Shown here in pieces: positions 36,501 to 44,603 of a DNA stretch of 64,000 nucleotides. This stretch comes from Stigmatella aurantiaca DW4/3-1 (GTDB lineage Bacteria; Myxococcota; Myxococcia; Myxococcales; Myxococcaceae). The position numbers were made by a program, and so were the translations under genes. A model generated the notes under the pieces. That model searched no databases. It was not told where the DNA came from and worked only from the letters and a program-made list of their open reading frames with translations. Every line of letters starts with the position of its first letter. Position 1 is the first letter of the stretch. Location of the stretch: assembly GCF_000165485.1 (NCBI RefSeq), contig NC_014623.1, positions 10,124,893 through 10,188,892 of the forward strand, given 5' to 3'.

Positions 36501-37166
36501 GATGAGGCCCGCCCGGTGGGCGGCGTGAACCCCTTCGGCCACATCGCGGAGCACGCGCAGCTTCTGCTCCAGGGTGAGCTCGGGGGCGAGCTGACCCAGG
36601 TGGCGCCCGTTCACGTACTGCATGGCGATGAAGGCGCGGCCCTGGACTTCGCCCACCTCGTACATCTCGCACACGCGCTCGTGGAGCACGCGGGCCTGGG
36701 CGCGGGCCTCGGAGAGGAAGCGCTGGGCGAGCTCGGGCGCGCCATCGCGCACGAACTTGAGCGCCACGTTGCGGCGCAGGCGCGGATCATACGCGAGGAA
36801 CACTTGACCCATGCCGCCCTGGCCGAGGAAGCGCACCGGCTGGTAGCGGTCCCAGTGGGGCAACGGGAAGGGGGGCTCCGAGGACGGCGAGGGTGGCGGC
36901 CCCCCGGGCTGTTGGGTCAGAGGGGCCTCGAAGGGCGAGGCGGGCGCGGGCGGAGGCGTGTCCTGAGGCTCGGTCCGGTGTCTCAGCGAAGAGAGCGTCT
37001 GCGGGGAGAGCTGCCCGCGCTCCAGGAGGAGCTCCAAGGGACTGCGTTGCAGCCGGAGGGCCTCGGCGCGCAGGGCCTCCATCTCGTTCCGGGACAGAAT
37101 GCCCTCAACCATCGCGAAGCGAAGCTCATCCTCGTACGCCGCTTGCCACGTGCCAGGTGGGCTCAC
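33552..37166 (-). CDS. Ser/Thr protein kinase with C-terminal TPR array
   Basis: About 1204 aa. An N-terminal 75-residue helical segment (LSRNEMEALRAEALRLQRSP) and Pro-rich linker precede the Hanks kinase domain (about 108-375): FLGQGGMGQVFLAY, NVALKFV, IHRDLKPSNILIE, DFGLARDW, GTPHYMAPEQARG, all key residues present. One membrane helix (VVGLGSTALLGLMLALAQAL) lies near 395-415. The remaining 770 residues are irregular TPR-type helices (LASLHLASLYLELYSQG, AFYEGRHAEALSELDAM, FRANVAKAQHTLALWELRQG), probably periplasmic. The GTG at 37166 is the preferred start; an upstream TTG/ATG adds 17 residues. It is downstream of the GNAT gene. Confidence 0.92.
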   Translation of the reverse strand: MSPPGTWQAAYEDELRFAMVEGILSRNEMEALRAEALRLQRSPLELLLERGQLSPQTLSSLRHRTEPQDTPPPAPASPFEAPLTQQPGGPPPSPSSEPPFPLPHWDRYQPVRFLGQGGMGQVFLAYDPRLRRNVALKFVRDGAPELAQRFLSEARAQARVLHERVCEMYEVGEVQGRAFIAMQYVNGRHLGQLAPELTLEQKLRVLRDVAEGVHAAHRAGLIHRDLKPSNILIERSEEGDLKAYVMDFGLARDWHAEHTATGDVLGTPHYMAPEQARGEGSALDLRVDVYSLGATLYHVLAGVPPFVADNALGLLQRIQSEEPRSLRERVPGLPVDLEAIVFKCLEKDREARYGSARALAEDLERFLSGEPVRARRAGAGYRLRKKLRKHWLVVGLGSTALLGLMLALAQALLTQREVALRERLARRFTERVERMEAQARYAALSPLHDTRPDRRALQEGMAALEEEIRQGGEPAQAPGNYALGRALLALGDPERALPRLESAWRGGYHDARVAYALALALGQLYQEQLLEVERLRDTGLRELRRQALEQRYRDPALGYLRQSEGADAPSPHYVAALLAFYEGRHAEALSELDAMRTTYPWFHEGPQLRGDIFQARAFRRRNQGDRSGALADIEAARQAYAEAARIGESEPAVHSALASLHLASLYLELYSQGEVQPPYERGVEALAHALTAAPDSFKVRVLESKFHRRLAEFRMQQGGEVLPLVEKALAAARAAQVLAPGESQPSLELAQVLRLWARYRQEHGEDPGEQLRQAVQSFERVPAASWDYGVQIELGHSFKIWADYEDQGGGDSLAHRDQAIAAYQVAIALDAKPVDGWVNLGTAYFKRASHPRAVDADADLERAREALERARGIDAGNYVPYYYGAQVHEWRARRRYNRGGAAAPELEKAIALYRQGLGINAKLPQFHNALGGALLWRSELAWEEGQDPFELLDVAQASFEQARDVAPKQGFAYNNLGEVHAWRGLYRSQRGEDPSESIRKALAFFREALERMPKQALFRANVAKAQHTLALWELRQGRDPGPRLEEAEASLRQEFELYPQLGFALRYAGEVQGVRARWRAQRGQGRGEDFERAAGFFRQAIERDPEWHEYRLALGRLHLAWAAWLAHTGQDRSAVLREGLARVEEALAARPHWAQALAARARLLLMLSETPAPVAQQEGWRSEARKVLEQALALNPHLGMAEEP

Positions 37167-37254
37167 GCGCGGAGCATATAATGAGGCAGGGCCGGGCACG
37201 ACCCCTGCCGGCCGCATGGACGGGCTCTGGAGGAAGCAGGCGCTGGAGCGTTCC

Positions 37255-37728
37255 TCAGGGCGCGTCCATGGCCCTCAGGTCGAGCGACAGAAAGCGGCTG
37301 TTCGGATCGGCCGTGTAATTCGCGAACGGCGGGCAGTCGGTGAAACCGTGCTTGAGGTACAGCGCGTGCGCCGGCCGGAAATACTCCCACGAGCCGGTTT
37401 CCAGGCTGAGCCGCGTCATGCCACTGGCTCGGGCGGTGGCGATGATGTGACGCAACATGGCGCTGCCGGCGCCGCGTCCGCGCATCGCCTCGGCCGTGTG
37501 CATCGATTTGATCTCACCGTGGTCCGGCGTCAACCACTTGAGCGCGCCAGTGCCGGCCAGCGCGTCGCCCTCCCAGATCGTCCACGCGCGGACATCGGGC
37601 GACCGCAACCCGCTGAGGTCCAGCGCATGGGCACTGCCAGGCGCGGTCTCCGCCCGAGCGCGGCTTAAATGCATGTGCAACAAAGCGATGACACGTGGGT
37701 CATCCCAATCCGCGTCGATGATGCGCAT
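37255..37728 (-). CDS. GNAT-family N-acetyltransferase
   Basis: 157 aa. The acetyl-CoA binding loop is recognisable as EAMRGRGAGSAMLRHIIATA (R/Q-x-x-G-x-G/A), followed by MTRLSLETGSWEYFRPAHALY and KHGF, a layout typical of the yncA/PhnO-like GNATs. The ATG at 37728 starts MRIIDADWDDPRV, matching family N-termini (the extra 24 upstream residues do not). Substrate unknown. It lies 88 bp upstream of the kinase-TPR gene, same strand, and may be co-transcribed. Confidence 0.88.
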   Translation of the reverse strand: MRIIDADWDDPRVIALLHMHLSRARAETAPGSAHALDLSGLRSPDVRAWTIWEGDALAGTGALKWLTPDHGEIKSMHTAEAMRGRGAGSAMLRHIIATARASGMTRLSLETGSWEYFRPAHALYLKHGFTDCPPFANYTADPNSRFLSLDLRAMDAP

Positions 37729-37826
37729 CCCGGTCTCCTGCCTGCTGATCCAGGGGTGCGACGTTATGGTGGACGCGAACCCAGCGCAAACCGTGGACAA
37801 TCAAGAACCCCTCACGAGGTGCCACG

Positions 37827-38735
37827 TTAATGCGCAAGACTCCGCCAGAAGTCTGGCAGGCAAGAAGAGGGCATTTGCTCCGTTAGCCGGTGGCAGAAAT
37901 ATCCTTCCCCGCACACCTCGGGGCCCTGCGGCTCACAGGGCTGGACACACTCCCAGCCATCACAGACCGACCCCGCTTCGCAGGGGGGATACCCTTCGCC
38001 ACAGCGCGCGACGCATGCCATCCATGCCTTGCCGGGATACGGCGGTTCGTACTGCACGTCGCACTTGCGGCCCTCAGGGCACGGAGTCTGGAGGCAGTCC
38101 GGTCCGTACACCTGCGCGCATTGCGAAGAGCCCTCTTTGAAATGAATACACTGCTGCCCTTGAGGACACCCCTGAGTCTCGCAAGTGGGAAGACATACGG
38201 ACTGGGGGATGGTGTCCGCGCAGAAGAATCCTTCAGGACAACCTTTCATATCCCCCGGCTGGCATGGCCGGGCGCACCAACCCTCCTGCCCCCCGCACAG
38301 CAAGCCGGCTTCGCAAGCGTGCTCTTTGTCAGGCGAAAGCTTGATGCACCCCTCTCCCTCCTTGCGGATCCCCATCGGGACACAAACGCGCACCTGCGGC
38401 CCCCCTCCCCAAGTGGCCAAGCTTTGGCAGAGTTGGTCTTCCGGACACTGCGCATCTGCAGTGCATTGACTATCGGTGCAATACGACCGCACGGAGCGGA
38501 CATCGAACAAACAGCCCAGCGGAGGCTCACACTCCGCTCCCGGCCCGCAGCGTCTGCCGTAGGTCATCAGCCGCATGCGCTGCTCGGTGTCGAGCATGGG
38601 GCTGATACGTTCAACGGGCGGCGTGCCCACTGGTACCTCCTGCCGTAACAACTCCCACGCCAGCAGCACGATCGGCAGAGGCAAGAGCACTCCCATCCAG
38701 AGAGCCACGACTTTGCGCCAACCCCTGCTCCGCAC
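37827..38735 (-). CDS. Membrane-anchored Cys-rich protein
   Basis: 302 aa. An N-terminal membrane helix (KVVALWMGVLLPLPIVLLAW) is followed by about 28 Cys in repeats of the type CGPGAECEPPLGC, CTADAQCPEDQLCQ, CEAGLLCGGQEGWC, CPEGRKCD and CGEGYPPCEAGSVCDG. This spacing resembles Dickkopf/EGF-like Cys-rich modules common in secreted myxobacterial proteins. Disulphide-bonded extracytoplasmic domain predicted. It begins 53 bp after the stop of the membrane kinase gene and is probably co-transcribed with it, so it may be the kinase's extracytoplasmic partner. Confidence 0.85.
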   Translation of the reverse strand: MRSRGWRKVVALWMGVLLPLPIVLLAWELLRQEVPVGTPPVERISPMLDTEQRMRLMTYGRRCGPGAECEPPLGCLFDVRSVRSYCTDSQCTADAQCPEDQLCQSLATWGGGPQVRVCVPMGIRKEGEGCIKLSPDKEHACEAGLLCGGQEGWCARPCQPGDMKGCPEGFFCADTIPQSVCLPTCETQGCPQGQQCIHFKEGSSQCAQVYGPDCLQTPCPEGRKCDVQYEPPYPGKAWMACVARCGEGYPPCEAGSVCDGWECVQPCEPQGPEVCGEGYFCHRLTEQMPSSCLPDFWRSLAH

Positions 38736-38788
38736 TTACGGCACTCCTCCCAGTTTACACCTGCGACAATCGTCCGAGTCCTCACCTC

Positions 38789-40138
38789 TCATTCCGAGGT
38801 CGAGGGACGGCGAAGCTCCAAAATCGGAATGTAACAGCCATCCTGCCAATCGAACGCATTGTCGCCGCACGGAGGAGGAGGAGCGTCACGCGGAGGAGAC
38901 CAACAACCACCGTTGATCTCCTTCTCGTATTGCGGCCTGCACGGTGGACGGCGCTGCCCCGGAAAGGGCTTCTTGGGCATCCCCAGCCCTACCCCGGCCT
39001 GACCAGTTTCAACCAGCCCTCCGTCCGCAACCGTCGGAAGGGCCTCCTCCGCCAGCCCCACCTTGGCTTCCTCCGTCCTCCCCTCTCCCGCTCTTCCCTC
39101 CACCGACAGTCTTCCCCCCATCCACCCCACTCCCACCGCCAGGCTCGCCCCCACCGCCCACCCCATCCACGGCTTCCACCCATGCACACGGCGCGGTGGC
39201 TTGGGCCTCGCCTTCGGCTCTGCTTTCCCCCGCGCCTGCCTCGCCACAATGGGCTCGTCCGCCTCGGGCCCTGCGCTCCTCTCCGCCTGCTCCAACTGCT
39301 CCGCCACCTCGGACGCTCGGCTCCTCTCGTGCGGCTCTTGGCTCAGCATCTGCCGGATCAGCCCCGCCAGTTCCGGCGCCAACGCCCCCCACGTCTCCGG
39401 CTCCTCCCACCTGGGCTCGACGAGTTCGTACCCCTCCTCCGTCTCCTTCATCTCCCAGTCCGGAGGATACCGGCCCGCCACCATCCGGTACGCCGTCACT
39501 CCCAGCGCATACACATCATCCGCGGGCAGCGCCTCGTAGCGCGCCTTCGGCTGCTGACGGCTCTCCCACTGAAACCTCAGCGACTCTGGGCTGTAGTACT
39601 CCGGCGTCCCCGGCGGCGGCGGCTGCCTCGTCAGCACAGGCGCCCTCCGGTAGTTGCACGAGCCGAAGTCCATCAGCACCGCTCTCCCGTCTCCTCTCCT
39701 CACCCGGATGTTGTCCCCCTTCACGTCCCGGTGCACTCCCTCCTCCGCGTGCGTCGCTTCCAGCGCTCGCGCCACCTGCCCCAGCACCCTCATCACCTCT
39801 CTCGAGGTGCGCGGCCTCTGCTCCGCCCACTCGTACAGCGACTCCCCTTCCACCCACTCCATCACCAGGTACGGAAACACCCCTCCGCCCGGCATCTCCC
39901 ACCCTCCTCGCTCGTACAGCCTCGGCACCGACGCATGCCGGATTCGCGACAACAACTCCGCCTCCCTCTCGAATCGCGGGTCCCGGTGATGCAGCGCCAG
40001 CTTCAACGCATACGGCCCTCCGGCCCTCTCCTCCACTGGCTCCACTCGGTACACCGCGCCATAGGAGCCATGGCCCTCTCGGCTCACCACTCGCCAAGCG
40101 CCTATCCGCGTCTCGGGTTCTAGGCTGTCGGGTGTCAC
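38789..40138 (-). CDS. Membrane Ser/Thr protein kinase
   Basis: 449 aa from GTG 40138 (VTPDSLEPETRIGAWRVV), preferred because GGAGGAGC lies just before it; the frame is open upstream with less protein-like sequence. Hanks domain (about 10-285): GHGSYGAVYR, ALKLAL, GVHRDVKGDNI, LMDFGSCNY, YSPESL. A membrane helix GWAVGASLAVGVGWMGGRLS follows near residues 325-345, and a short C-terminal tail has several Cys (RRPPCRPQYEK, GGCWSPP, PPCGDNAFDW, DGCYIP). The tail is likely outside the cytoplasm. The Cys-rich gene downstream is a probable partner. Confidence 0.88.
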   Translation of the reverse strand: MTPDSLEPETRIGAWRVVSREGHGSYGAVYRVEPVEERAGGPYALKLALHHRDPRFEREAELLSRIRHASVPRLYERGGWEMPGGGVFPYLVMEWVEGESLYEWAEQRPRTSREVMRVLGQVARALEATHAEEGVHRDVKGDNIRVRRGDGRAVLMDFGSCNYRRAPVLTRQPPPPGTPEYYSPESLRFQWESRQQPKARYEALPADDVYALGVTAYRMVAGRYPPDWEMKETEEGYELVEPRWEEPETWGALAPELAGLIRQMLSQEPHERSRASEVAEQLEQAERSAGPEADEPIVARQARGKAEPKARPKPPRRVHGWKPWMGWAVGASLAVGVGWMGGRLSVEGRAGEGRTEEAKVGLAEEALPTVADGGLVETGQAGVGLGMPKKPFPGQRRPPCRPQYEKEINGGCWSPPRDAPPPPCGDNAFDWQDGCYIPILELRRPSTSE

Positions 40139-40869
40139 GCTCCTCCAGCGTAGCCTCACACCCTTCCCCCTCCAACCGGGATGTTCTGCCCCATCACTCA
40201 CAACCGGCGCGGGCGCTCGCTGGAAAGCCGAGAAGTCATTGTCAATCTGATTAAGCGTTGACCCTCGACATGCTCCTGGCAGGCATCGCCCCAAAACGTC
40301 GGAGTCCTCCATGCATCGGATTGCCGTGAGCTTGCTCTCTCCCCTTCTGCTTCTGTGTATGGCATGCGCTCTCGTTCGCTTCACTTGTGGCTACGCATTG
40401 GCCGGATCCAACTGCACCCCTGGGAGGGCGAGCATCTTGATCTCCGCCCCAGACATGACGACCGCCATCGCCACCTGCCGTGCGTCACAACCGACCTCGC
40501 AACCGGACTTCCGCGACGTGAGCCACGCGGAGGAAGTGACTCCGACCGATCCAACCCCGTGCGCGGCAGCCGGAGGCTCGTGGCGGCCCACCAGCAGTTG
40601 TTGCAACTCTCGGGGTGAGAGCGCCCGCCGCGATGCGGCGGCCGCCGTGGCCCCATAGCGCTTCAGCCTGAAGAATTCACAAGGGCCTCGTGCCAGTCGC
40701 AGCCTCGCGGAACCTGGCTGCTTGTCGGACAGGTTCGTGCCTTCCCCCCTCGGAAGGGGCGAAGCACAGGCTCCTGGCGGACAGCCACTCAACGTGCGGA
40801 AGAGCCACGCCATCGGGGCGAGCCCCTCCCGAGGGCGGCTCTTGCTCGTCCTTCATCTTTCAAGCCTGC
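40139..40869. other. Noncoding region with doubtful small frames
   Basis: About 730 bp upstream of the kinase gene. A plus-strand frame from 40311 (115 codons, MHRIAVSLLSPLLLLCMACA) has a signal-like start but a poor later sequence; a minus-strand frame 40391-40813 is also doubtful. One palindrome copy lies at 40711. No gene can be supported confidently. Confidence 0.45.
40711..40735. repeat. Palindromic repeat, copy c
   Basis: AACCTGGC then TGCTTGTCG then GACAGGTT: seven of eight left-arm bases and a perfect right arm of the AACCTGTC-N9-GACAGGTT repeat. Confidence 0.7.
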
Positions 40870-41078
40870 TTCAATGTCCCGCACCGCTGGGACCTCGCCA
40901 TACCGACGGACAGTCGCGGCCCGAAGGTGGACGACAGGTTGTTCAGGCGCGGGGAACCCGTCCACCTCCAGGAACGCTTGAGAATTCCCGTCGAGATCGC
41001 GGGGACGCCTCTTGACGACACGGAAGCGGGCGCCGGGCTACCGGTTGTTGTCCGGGCCGCCTCGATGTACTCGCACTC
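40870..41078 (+). pseudogene. Truncated imm11/DUF1629-like immunity gene
   Basis: The frame reads FNVPHRWDLAIPTDSRGP, LFRRGEPVHLQERLRIP, VEIAGTPLDDTEAGAGLPVV, VRAASMYS. This matches what I recall of N-terminal halves of imm11-family immunity proteins of myxobacteria (PHRW...RGEPV...LRIP...AGxPLD...EAG). The start codon region and C-terminal half are missing; the sequence changes character after about 41,060. The minus-strand remnant begins where it ends. Such proteins neutralise polymorphic toxins. Confidence 0.5.
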
Positions 41079-41609
41079 AGCGCTGGGGGCGCCACAAGCG
41101 ACCCTTCAAGCCGGCGCTGTCACACGCCCGCTTCGGCTCCTCCGAGAAACAGTCGTAGAGCCACTCAGGGACGAAGAACACGGGAGGAAAGCCGCCCTCG
41201 GGCTCGCGCAGTTCGAGGTGCTCGGCGACTTCCCGGCCCAGGCGCTTCTTGCCGCTCCGACTGAAGGGCACGCCATCGACCCGGGGGGCTTCGCGGTCGA
41301 GGCAGTCCACCGGGTTCAGCACCTGCAGGATGACGAAGCCGTCATGGCGCAGGGTTTCACGGACTCAAGCACCCGCACCATCCGCTTGGAGATGACTTCG
41401 GGGACTCCTTCCCGCTGGTGGTAGTCGATGTCGGGCCGGAAGAAGCGCGCGTCCTCGAAGCCCTCGTGCCCATCAGGATGCCATCCTCGATGAGCTCCGT
41501 CGTCTCTGGCCCATCCATGGCCCCCCCGGGCGAGACTTCCCTGTTCTTCCTGGGGTATAGGCCGAATGTCTCTGCTTTTCCGAAGGTCCCCGCGTCCGTG
41601 AAACCTCAC
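41077..41609 (-). pseudogene. Frameshifted DUF1629-like immunity gene
   Basis: One frame gives DARFFRPDIDYHQREGVPEV and ISKRMVRVLESVKP, then stops. The frame shifted by one base continues TLRHDGFVILQVLNPVDCLD, PRVDGVPFSRSGKKRLGREV, FVPEWLYDCFSEEPKRACD, ending at 41077. VILQVLNPVDCLDRE resembles the LNVLxVVDxLD block of DUF1629 immunity proteins, and the final PExLxxCFxxAxxxAGLxG matches their end. The shift lies near 41,320-41,340. Its companion toxin is not present. Confidence 0.45.
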
Positions 41610-41883
41610 CCTGCTTCCACGGGCTCACCGGAGCGGAGAGCAGCGGGCCGCTGCCGCTGTTCGCCGTCGTGTTGCCCTGGGTGCTCAAACCGTTCCCATG
41701 AAAGAATCGGGCGATACGGGACTGGACGCGCCTTCCCCACAGCAGCGGCGCGAGGCCCACCCCGCTGGATCAGGCTGATTATTTGCACCGAGCCTGGACC
41801 TAACGCACGTTGACAGCTGAGTACCCGATTCACACCATCCAGGATGGCGGTGCGCAGCGCACGCCTGAAGACACGAGAAGACC

Positions 41884-42126
41884 ATGAGCGAGCAAAAGTT
41901 CACCGCGAGCCCGGCGATCCCCGGCCTGACGTTGACCGACTGGATCGCCATCCAGGCCCTGGCCGCCCGCATCGGCTCTGGCAAGGAGACGCCGGACGAG
42001 GCCACGAACGAAGCAGCCGTGTCATGGGCCTACAAGCTCGCCGACGCCATCATCAAGAAGAAGGCCGAGCGCGAGGCCGCCGGCACCCGCGTCCGCACCG
42101 AGGACTTCTACCCCCCGGAGGAATAA
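41884..42126 (+). CDS. Small hypothetical protein
   Basis: 80 aa: MSEQKFTASPAIPGLTLTDW, then IAIQALAARIGSGK, WAYKLADAIIKKKAEREAAG, TRVRTEDFYPPEE. A compact helical protein with a Lys/Glu-rich helix and acidic end; no signal peptide. Small proteins like this occur in phage-derived islands of myxobacteria, but no family is recognised and the assignment as phage-derived is a guess. It stands alone between decayed genes. Confidence 0.65.
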   Translation: MSEQKFTASPAIPGLTLTDWIAIQALAARIGSGKETPDEATNEAAVSWAYKLADAIIKKKAEREAAGTRVRTEDFYPPEE

Positions 42127-42434
42127 GCGCATTGCCTGCTCCTCCCCCTCCGCCCATCAACATGGAATTGCTCGCGCAGGTGCGCAGCACATTGCAGCGG
42201 AAGTCCGGGCGGGCATGAGCATTTCCGGGCAGGCGTGACTTCTGCTGCCGGGTTCCTTGGAGGCTTGGGCGCATGTGCTTGACCCTCTCTCCTGCTGAAT
42301 CCACCGAGCAGTCCGCACCGAGATGCCTTCGGCTTGTTGGCCACACCGCGCATTCACAGGACGGCTTTGCGCGGATGGGAGCCACATCACTCCCAGGTGA
42401 AGGGGAAGCTTGACGCCAAGGCACCTTAGGACTG
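42127..42434. other. Intergenic region, no features seen
   Basis: About 308 bp between the small hypothetical gene and the HipA-like remnant. No gene, clear terminator or promoter motif identified. Confidence 0.4.
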
Positions 42435-43162
42435 TTGACTTTCACATGGCGTGCAAGCAGCTTTGATCCAGTTGCTTCCAACAACTCGGGAACTCCGGCG
42501 TTCCCGCTGAGCGACGAAGCGGGGTGGGGGCTGCGCCATTTTCTGAATCGGGTTGAGTCCGTCGCGCACGCCTGGGCACAGACGGCGATGGACGAGCGCG
42601 CTTGGAAGTTTGTAGGAGACGCTCCAACTGGGGAGTCCGAGCCGTTCTATGTCCTGAGTGGGGATCTCGGCGGGGTCGCCAAGCCCAGGGAAAAAACGCC
42701 TCCACGAAAGTGGCCCCGGGCGGCCATCGAGAAGATCTGCGCCGATCTTGCCTACGAACTGAAATTGCCGGTCCCTCCTGTGACGCTGTGGAAGGCCTCG
42801 CGGAAGCTGAATCTCCTGGTCAGTTTGCTTGCGGTCTCCCTCATTCCTTTTGAACCGGCCGTCGCTTGGAACCAGAACGCGGGTAACCTCATTTTCACAG
42901 AGGAAGAGTCGGGCCTGGTCAGGACGGCGCACATTGATTTCTCGAATTCATTGTTTTTCGGCTTTTCACAGAGCAGTCCGGACATCATCGAACCCGTACG
43001 GGCTTACCCGGACGCTGGCCAACTCTGGACGTTCAAGTTCTTGAATCCACGATAGGCGCCATCGAGCGCCTGCCTCACCCGATGATTAGAGAGGTTGTGA
43101 ACCGCGTTCCTGATGACTTCCTGGAATGCGATCGTCATTGGTTAGTTTCTTCGGGGAGCTGA
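42435..43162 (+). pseudogene. Frameshifted HipA-like kinase family gene
   Basis: The first frame (to 43055) has GLRHFLNRVESVAHAWAQT, FYVLSGDLGGVAKPREK, LAYELKLPVPPVTLWK, GNLIFTEEESGLVRTAHIDF. This is like the HipA-like kinase layout (substrate loop, GN-LI..., ID-S). After about 43,010 the protein continues in a neighbouring frame as PTLDVQVLESTIGAIERLP, HPMIREVVNRVPDDFL, CDRHWLVSSGS to a stop at 43160-43162. The next gene's ATG is at 43164, giving an operon-type junction, which supports the shifted frame being the true end. Start is uncertain (TTG 42435). Similarity to HipA_2 is weak. Confidence 0.45.
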
Positions 43163-43163
43163 A

Positions 43164-43602
43164 ATGGTCTGGAGACGCCCAAAAATGTGGGTAGCCCCCA
43201 TCATGATGCTGTGGACGCGCGAGCCGACGCACTTCTCTGAAGCGGAGCGCACTGCACTCGGCCCCACTTACCGGCGCTTGCTCCTTGAGCGCCCGGGCTA
43301 CATTGCCCGTGCGTTCGAGCGGGCAATGGGCGGGACCCGAGGGCCTTTTGAGGCCCTCCAGAAGTTTGCCGAGGAGAACAGGGCGTCACTCTGGGTGACG
43401 GAACCGCAGAAGGTCTGGGTGCCCCACTCGGTGCTCCGGCCTGTGAAGGCGAAAGCTCGCGAAGTTTTCACTGCAAGACTTGTCAGCATTGAGCCAGAAG
43501 CCGGTCCCCGGCAAACGCGTCATTCCGCCTGAACAGTTGGAGCCTTGGATGATTGAACGTCAATTCAATGGCCAGGGGTGGATCGAAGCATCCGCACTCT
43601 AG
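43164..43602 (+). pseudogene. Frameshifted hypothetical partner of HipA-like gene
   Basis: A good ribosome site (GGGGAG) precedes the ATG, which follows the stop of the previous gene by one base. Frame 1 reads MVWRRPKMWVAPIMMLWT, FSEAERTALGPTYRRLLLE, VPHSVLRPVKAK. From about 43,450 the neighbouring frame gives LAKFSLQDLSALSQKPVPG, KRVIPPEQLEPWMIERQF, NGQGWIEASAL and a stop at 43600-43602. So a single-base indel probably broke a gene of about 145 aa. The family is not recognised. It is coupled with the HipA-like gene. Confidence 0.45.
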
Positions 43603-43666
43603 GAACGCATCACGTCGAGGGCGGCCGAGCAGTGGGCTTGCCCTGATTGGGTGAACGCAGGACTTC

Positions 43667-44602
43667 TCACGGCGACCAGTGCGCGCGGCGGCTCACCCAC
43701 GACTCGCCGCCCCGCCCATCCCTCACCACCGCCCAGAACACCACGTCCTGCGCCGTGTTGGCCTCTTTCGGAGGCTCCCACTCCGTGCGGTGCCGCCCCG
43801 GCCCGTCGCCAAAGCCCATGCCGCCCGTCTCCTCGGGCGAGAACTCGCCCAGCGTCGTGTGCCACGACACCTTCCAGGCCTCCCGCAGCGCCACCGACTC
43901 CTGGCGCAGACCCGGCACCACGTAGTCCTCCTGCAGCGCCGTCACGTCCGTCACCTTCACCACGAAGGGCCCCCGGCCCGTCAGCTCCGGCACCGCGTCC
44001 GCCGCCCAAGGCGCCTCCTCCAGCAGCAGCCCCGGCAGCACCGGGAGCTGGTTGACCGCCATGCCCGCCACCCGCGGGCACGAGAACACCATCAGCTTCT
44101 GCGCGTACACCGCCTCTTCGCCCGCCCCTTCGCCCGCCCGGGCGTACAGCATCAGCGGCATGCGCAGCCCTCCCAGCCCCTTGTACGGATCCTTCGCCAG
44201 CACCCGCGCCAGCAGCGGGGTGCCGTCCGCCACGGTCAGCGCCCCCGGGCGAATGCGGAGCGCCAACTCCGGCTCGTTCGTGGTGCCCTCCGCGAGTTGC
44301 ACGCGATCCGCCGCCTCCTCGCACGTCTCGTCCTCGGGGTCCGCGCACGCATACAGCGTGTAGCGGATGGCGCGGCCGCCGCCCACCGGGTCCACCAGCA
44401 ACGCCCGGAACGTCACCTCCCCGCTCAGCGCGGCCTGCGCCTCGGGCGTGTCCTCGCACGTGGGGGCCATCAACTCCGGCGGCTCCGTGGCCAAGCCCAG
44501 CACGCGGAAGTCATGCACCCGCGAGGCCTTGTCCTCGGGATCCACACAGGCCACGGCACCCAGGCAGAAAAGCAGCGCGGCGCATCGCATCAGGGCCTTC
44601 AT
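43667..44602 (-). CDS. Hypothetical lipoprotein of the TonB operon
   Basis: 311 aa. Lipobox GAVAC (Cys19) follows a signal peptide. The mature part is beta-rich with several immunoglobulin-like stretches (VHDFRVLGLATEPPEL, GEVTFRALLVDPVGGGRAI, DYVVPGLRQESVALREAW) and Cys residues that may pair. No family recognised. Its start lies one base after the TonB-dependent receptor stop, so it is the last gene of the exbB-exbD-tonB-receptor operon and may be the outer-membrane partner of the receptor. Confidence 0.82.
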   Translation of the reverse strand: MKALMRCAALLFCLGAVACVDPEDKASRVHDFRVLGLATEPPELMAPTCEDTPEAQAALSGEVTFRALLVDPVGGGRAIRYTLYACADPEDETCEEAADRVQLAEGTTNEPELALRIRPGALTVADGTPLLARVLAKDPYKGLGGLRMPLMLYARAGEGAGEEAVYAQKLMVFSCPRVAGMAVNQLPVLPGLLLEEAPWAADAVPELTGRGPFVVKVTDVTALQEDYVVPGLRQESVALREAWKVSWHTTLGEFSPEETGGMGFGDGPGRHRTEWEPPKEANTAQDVVFWAVVRDGRGGESWVSRRAHWSP

Positions 44603-44603
44603 C

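Noticed and set aside
37140-37166. Sigma54-type promoter TGGCACGTGGCAAGC
   Set aside because: It lacks the TTGC half at the right spacing and lies inside the start of the kinase-TPR gene.
33576-37181. Very long plus-strand frame opposite the kinase-TPR gene
   Set aside because: Leu/Arg/Gln-rich antisense shadow with no recognisable domain, while the minus strand has full kinase motifs.
40311-40658. 115-codon frame with a signal-like start
   Set aside because: The later part is low-complexity, competing frames exist on both strands, and no family is recognised; kept only as a doubtful note.
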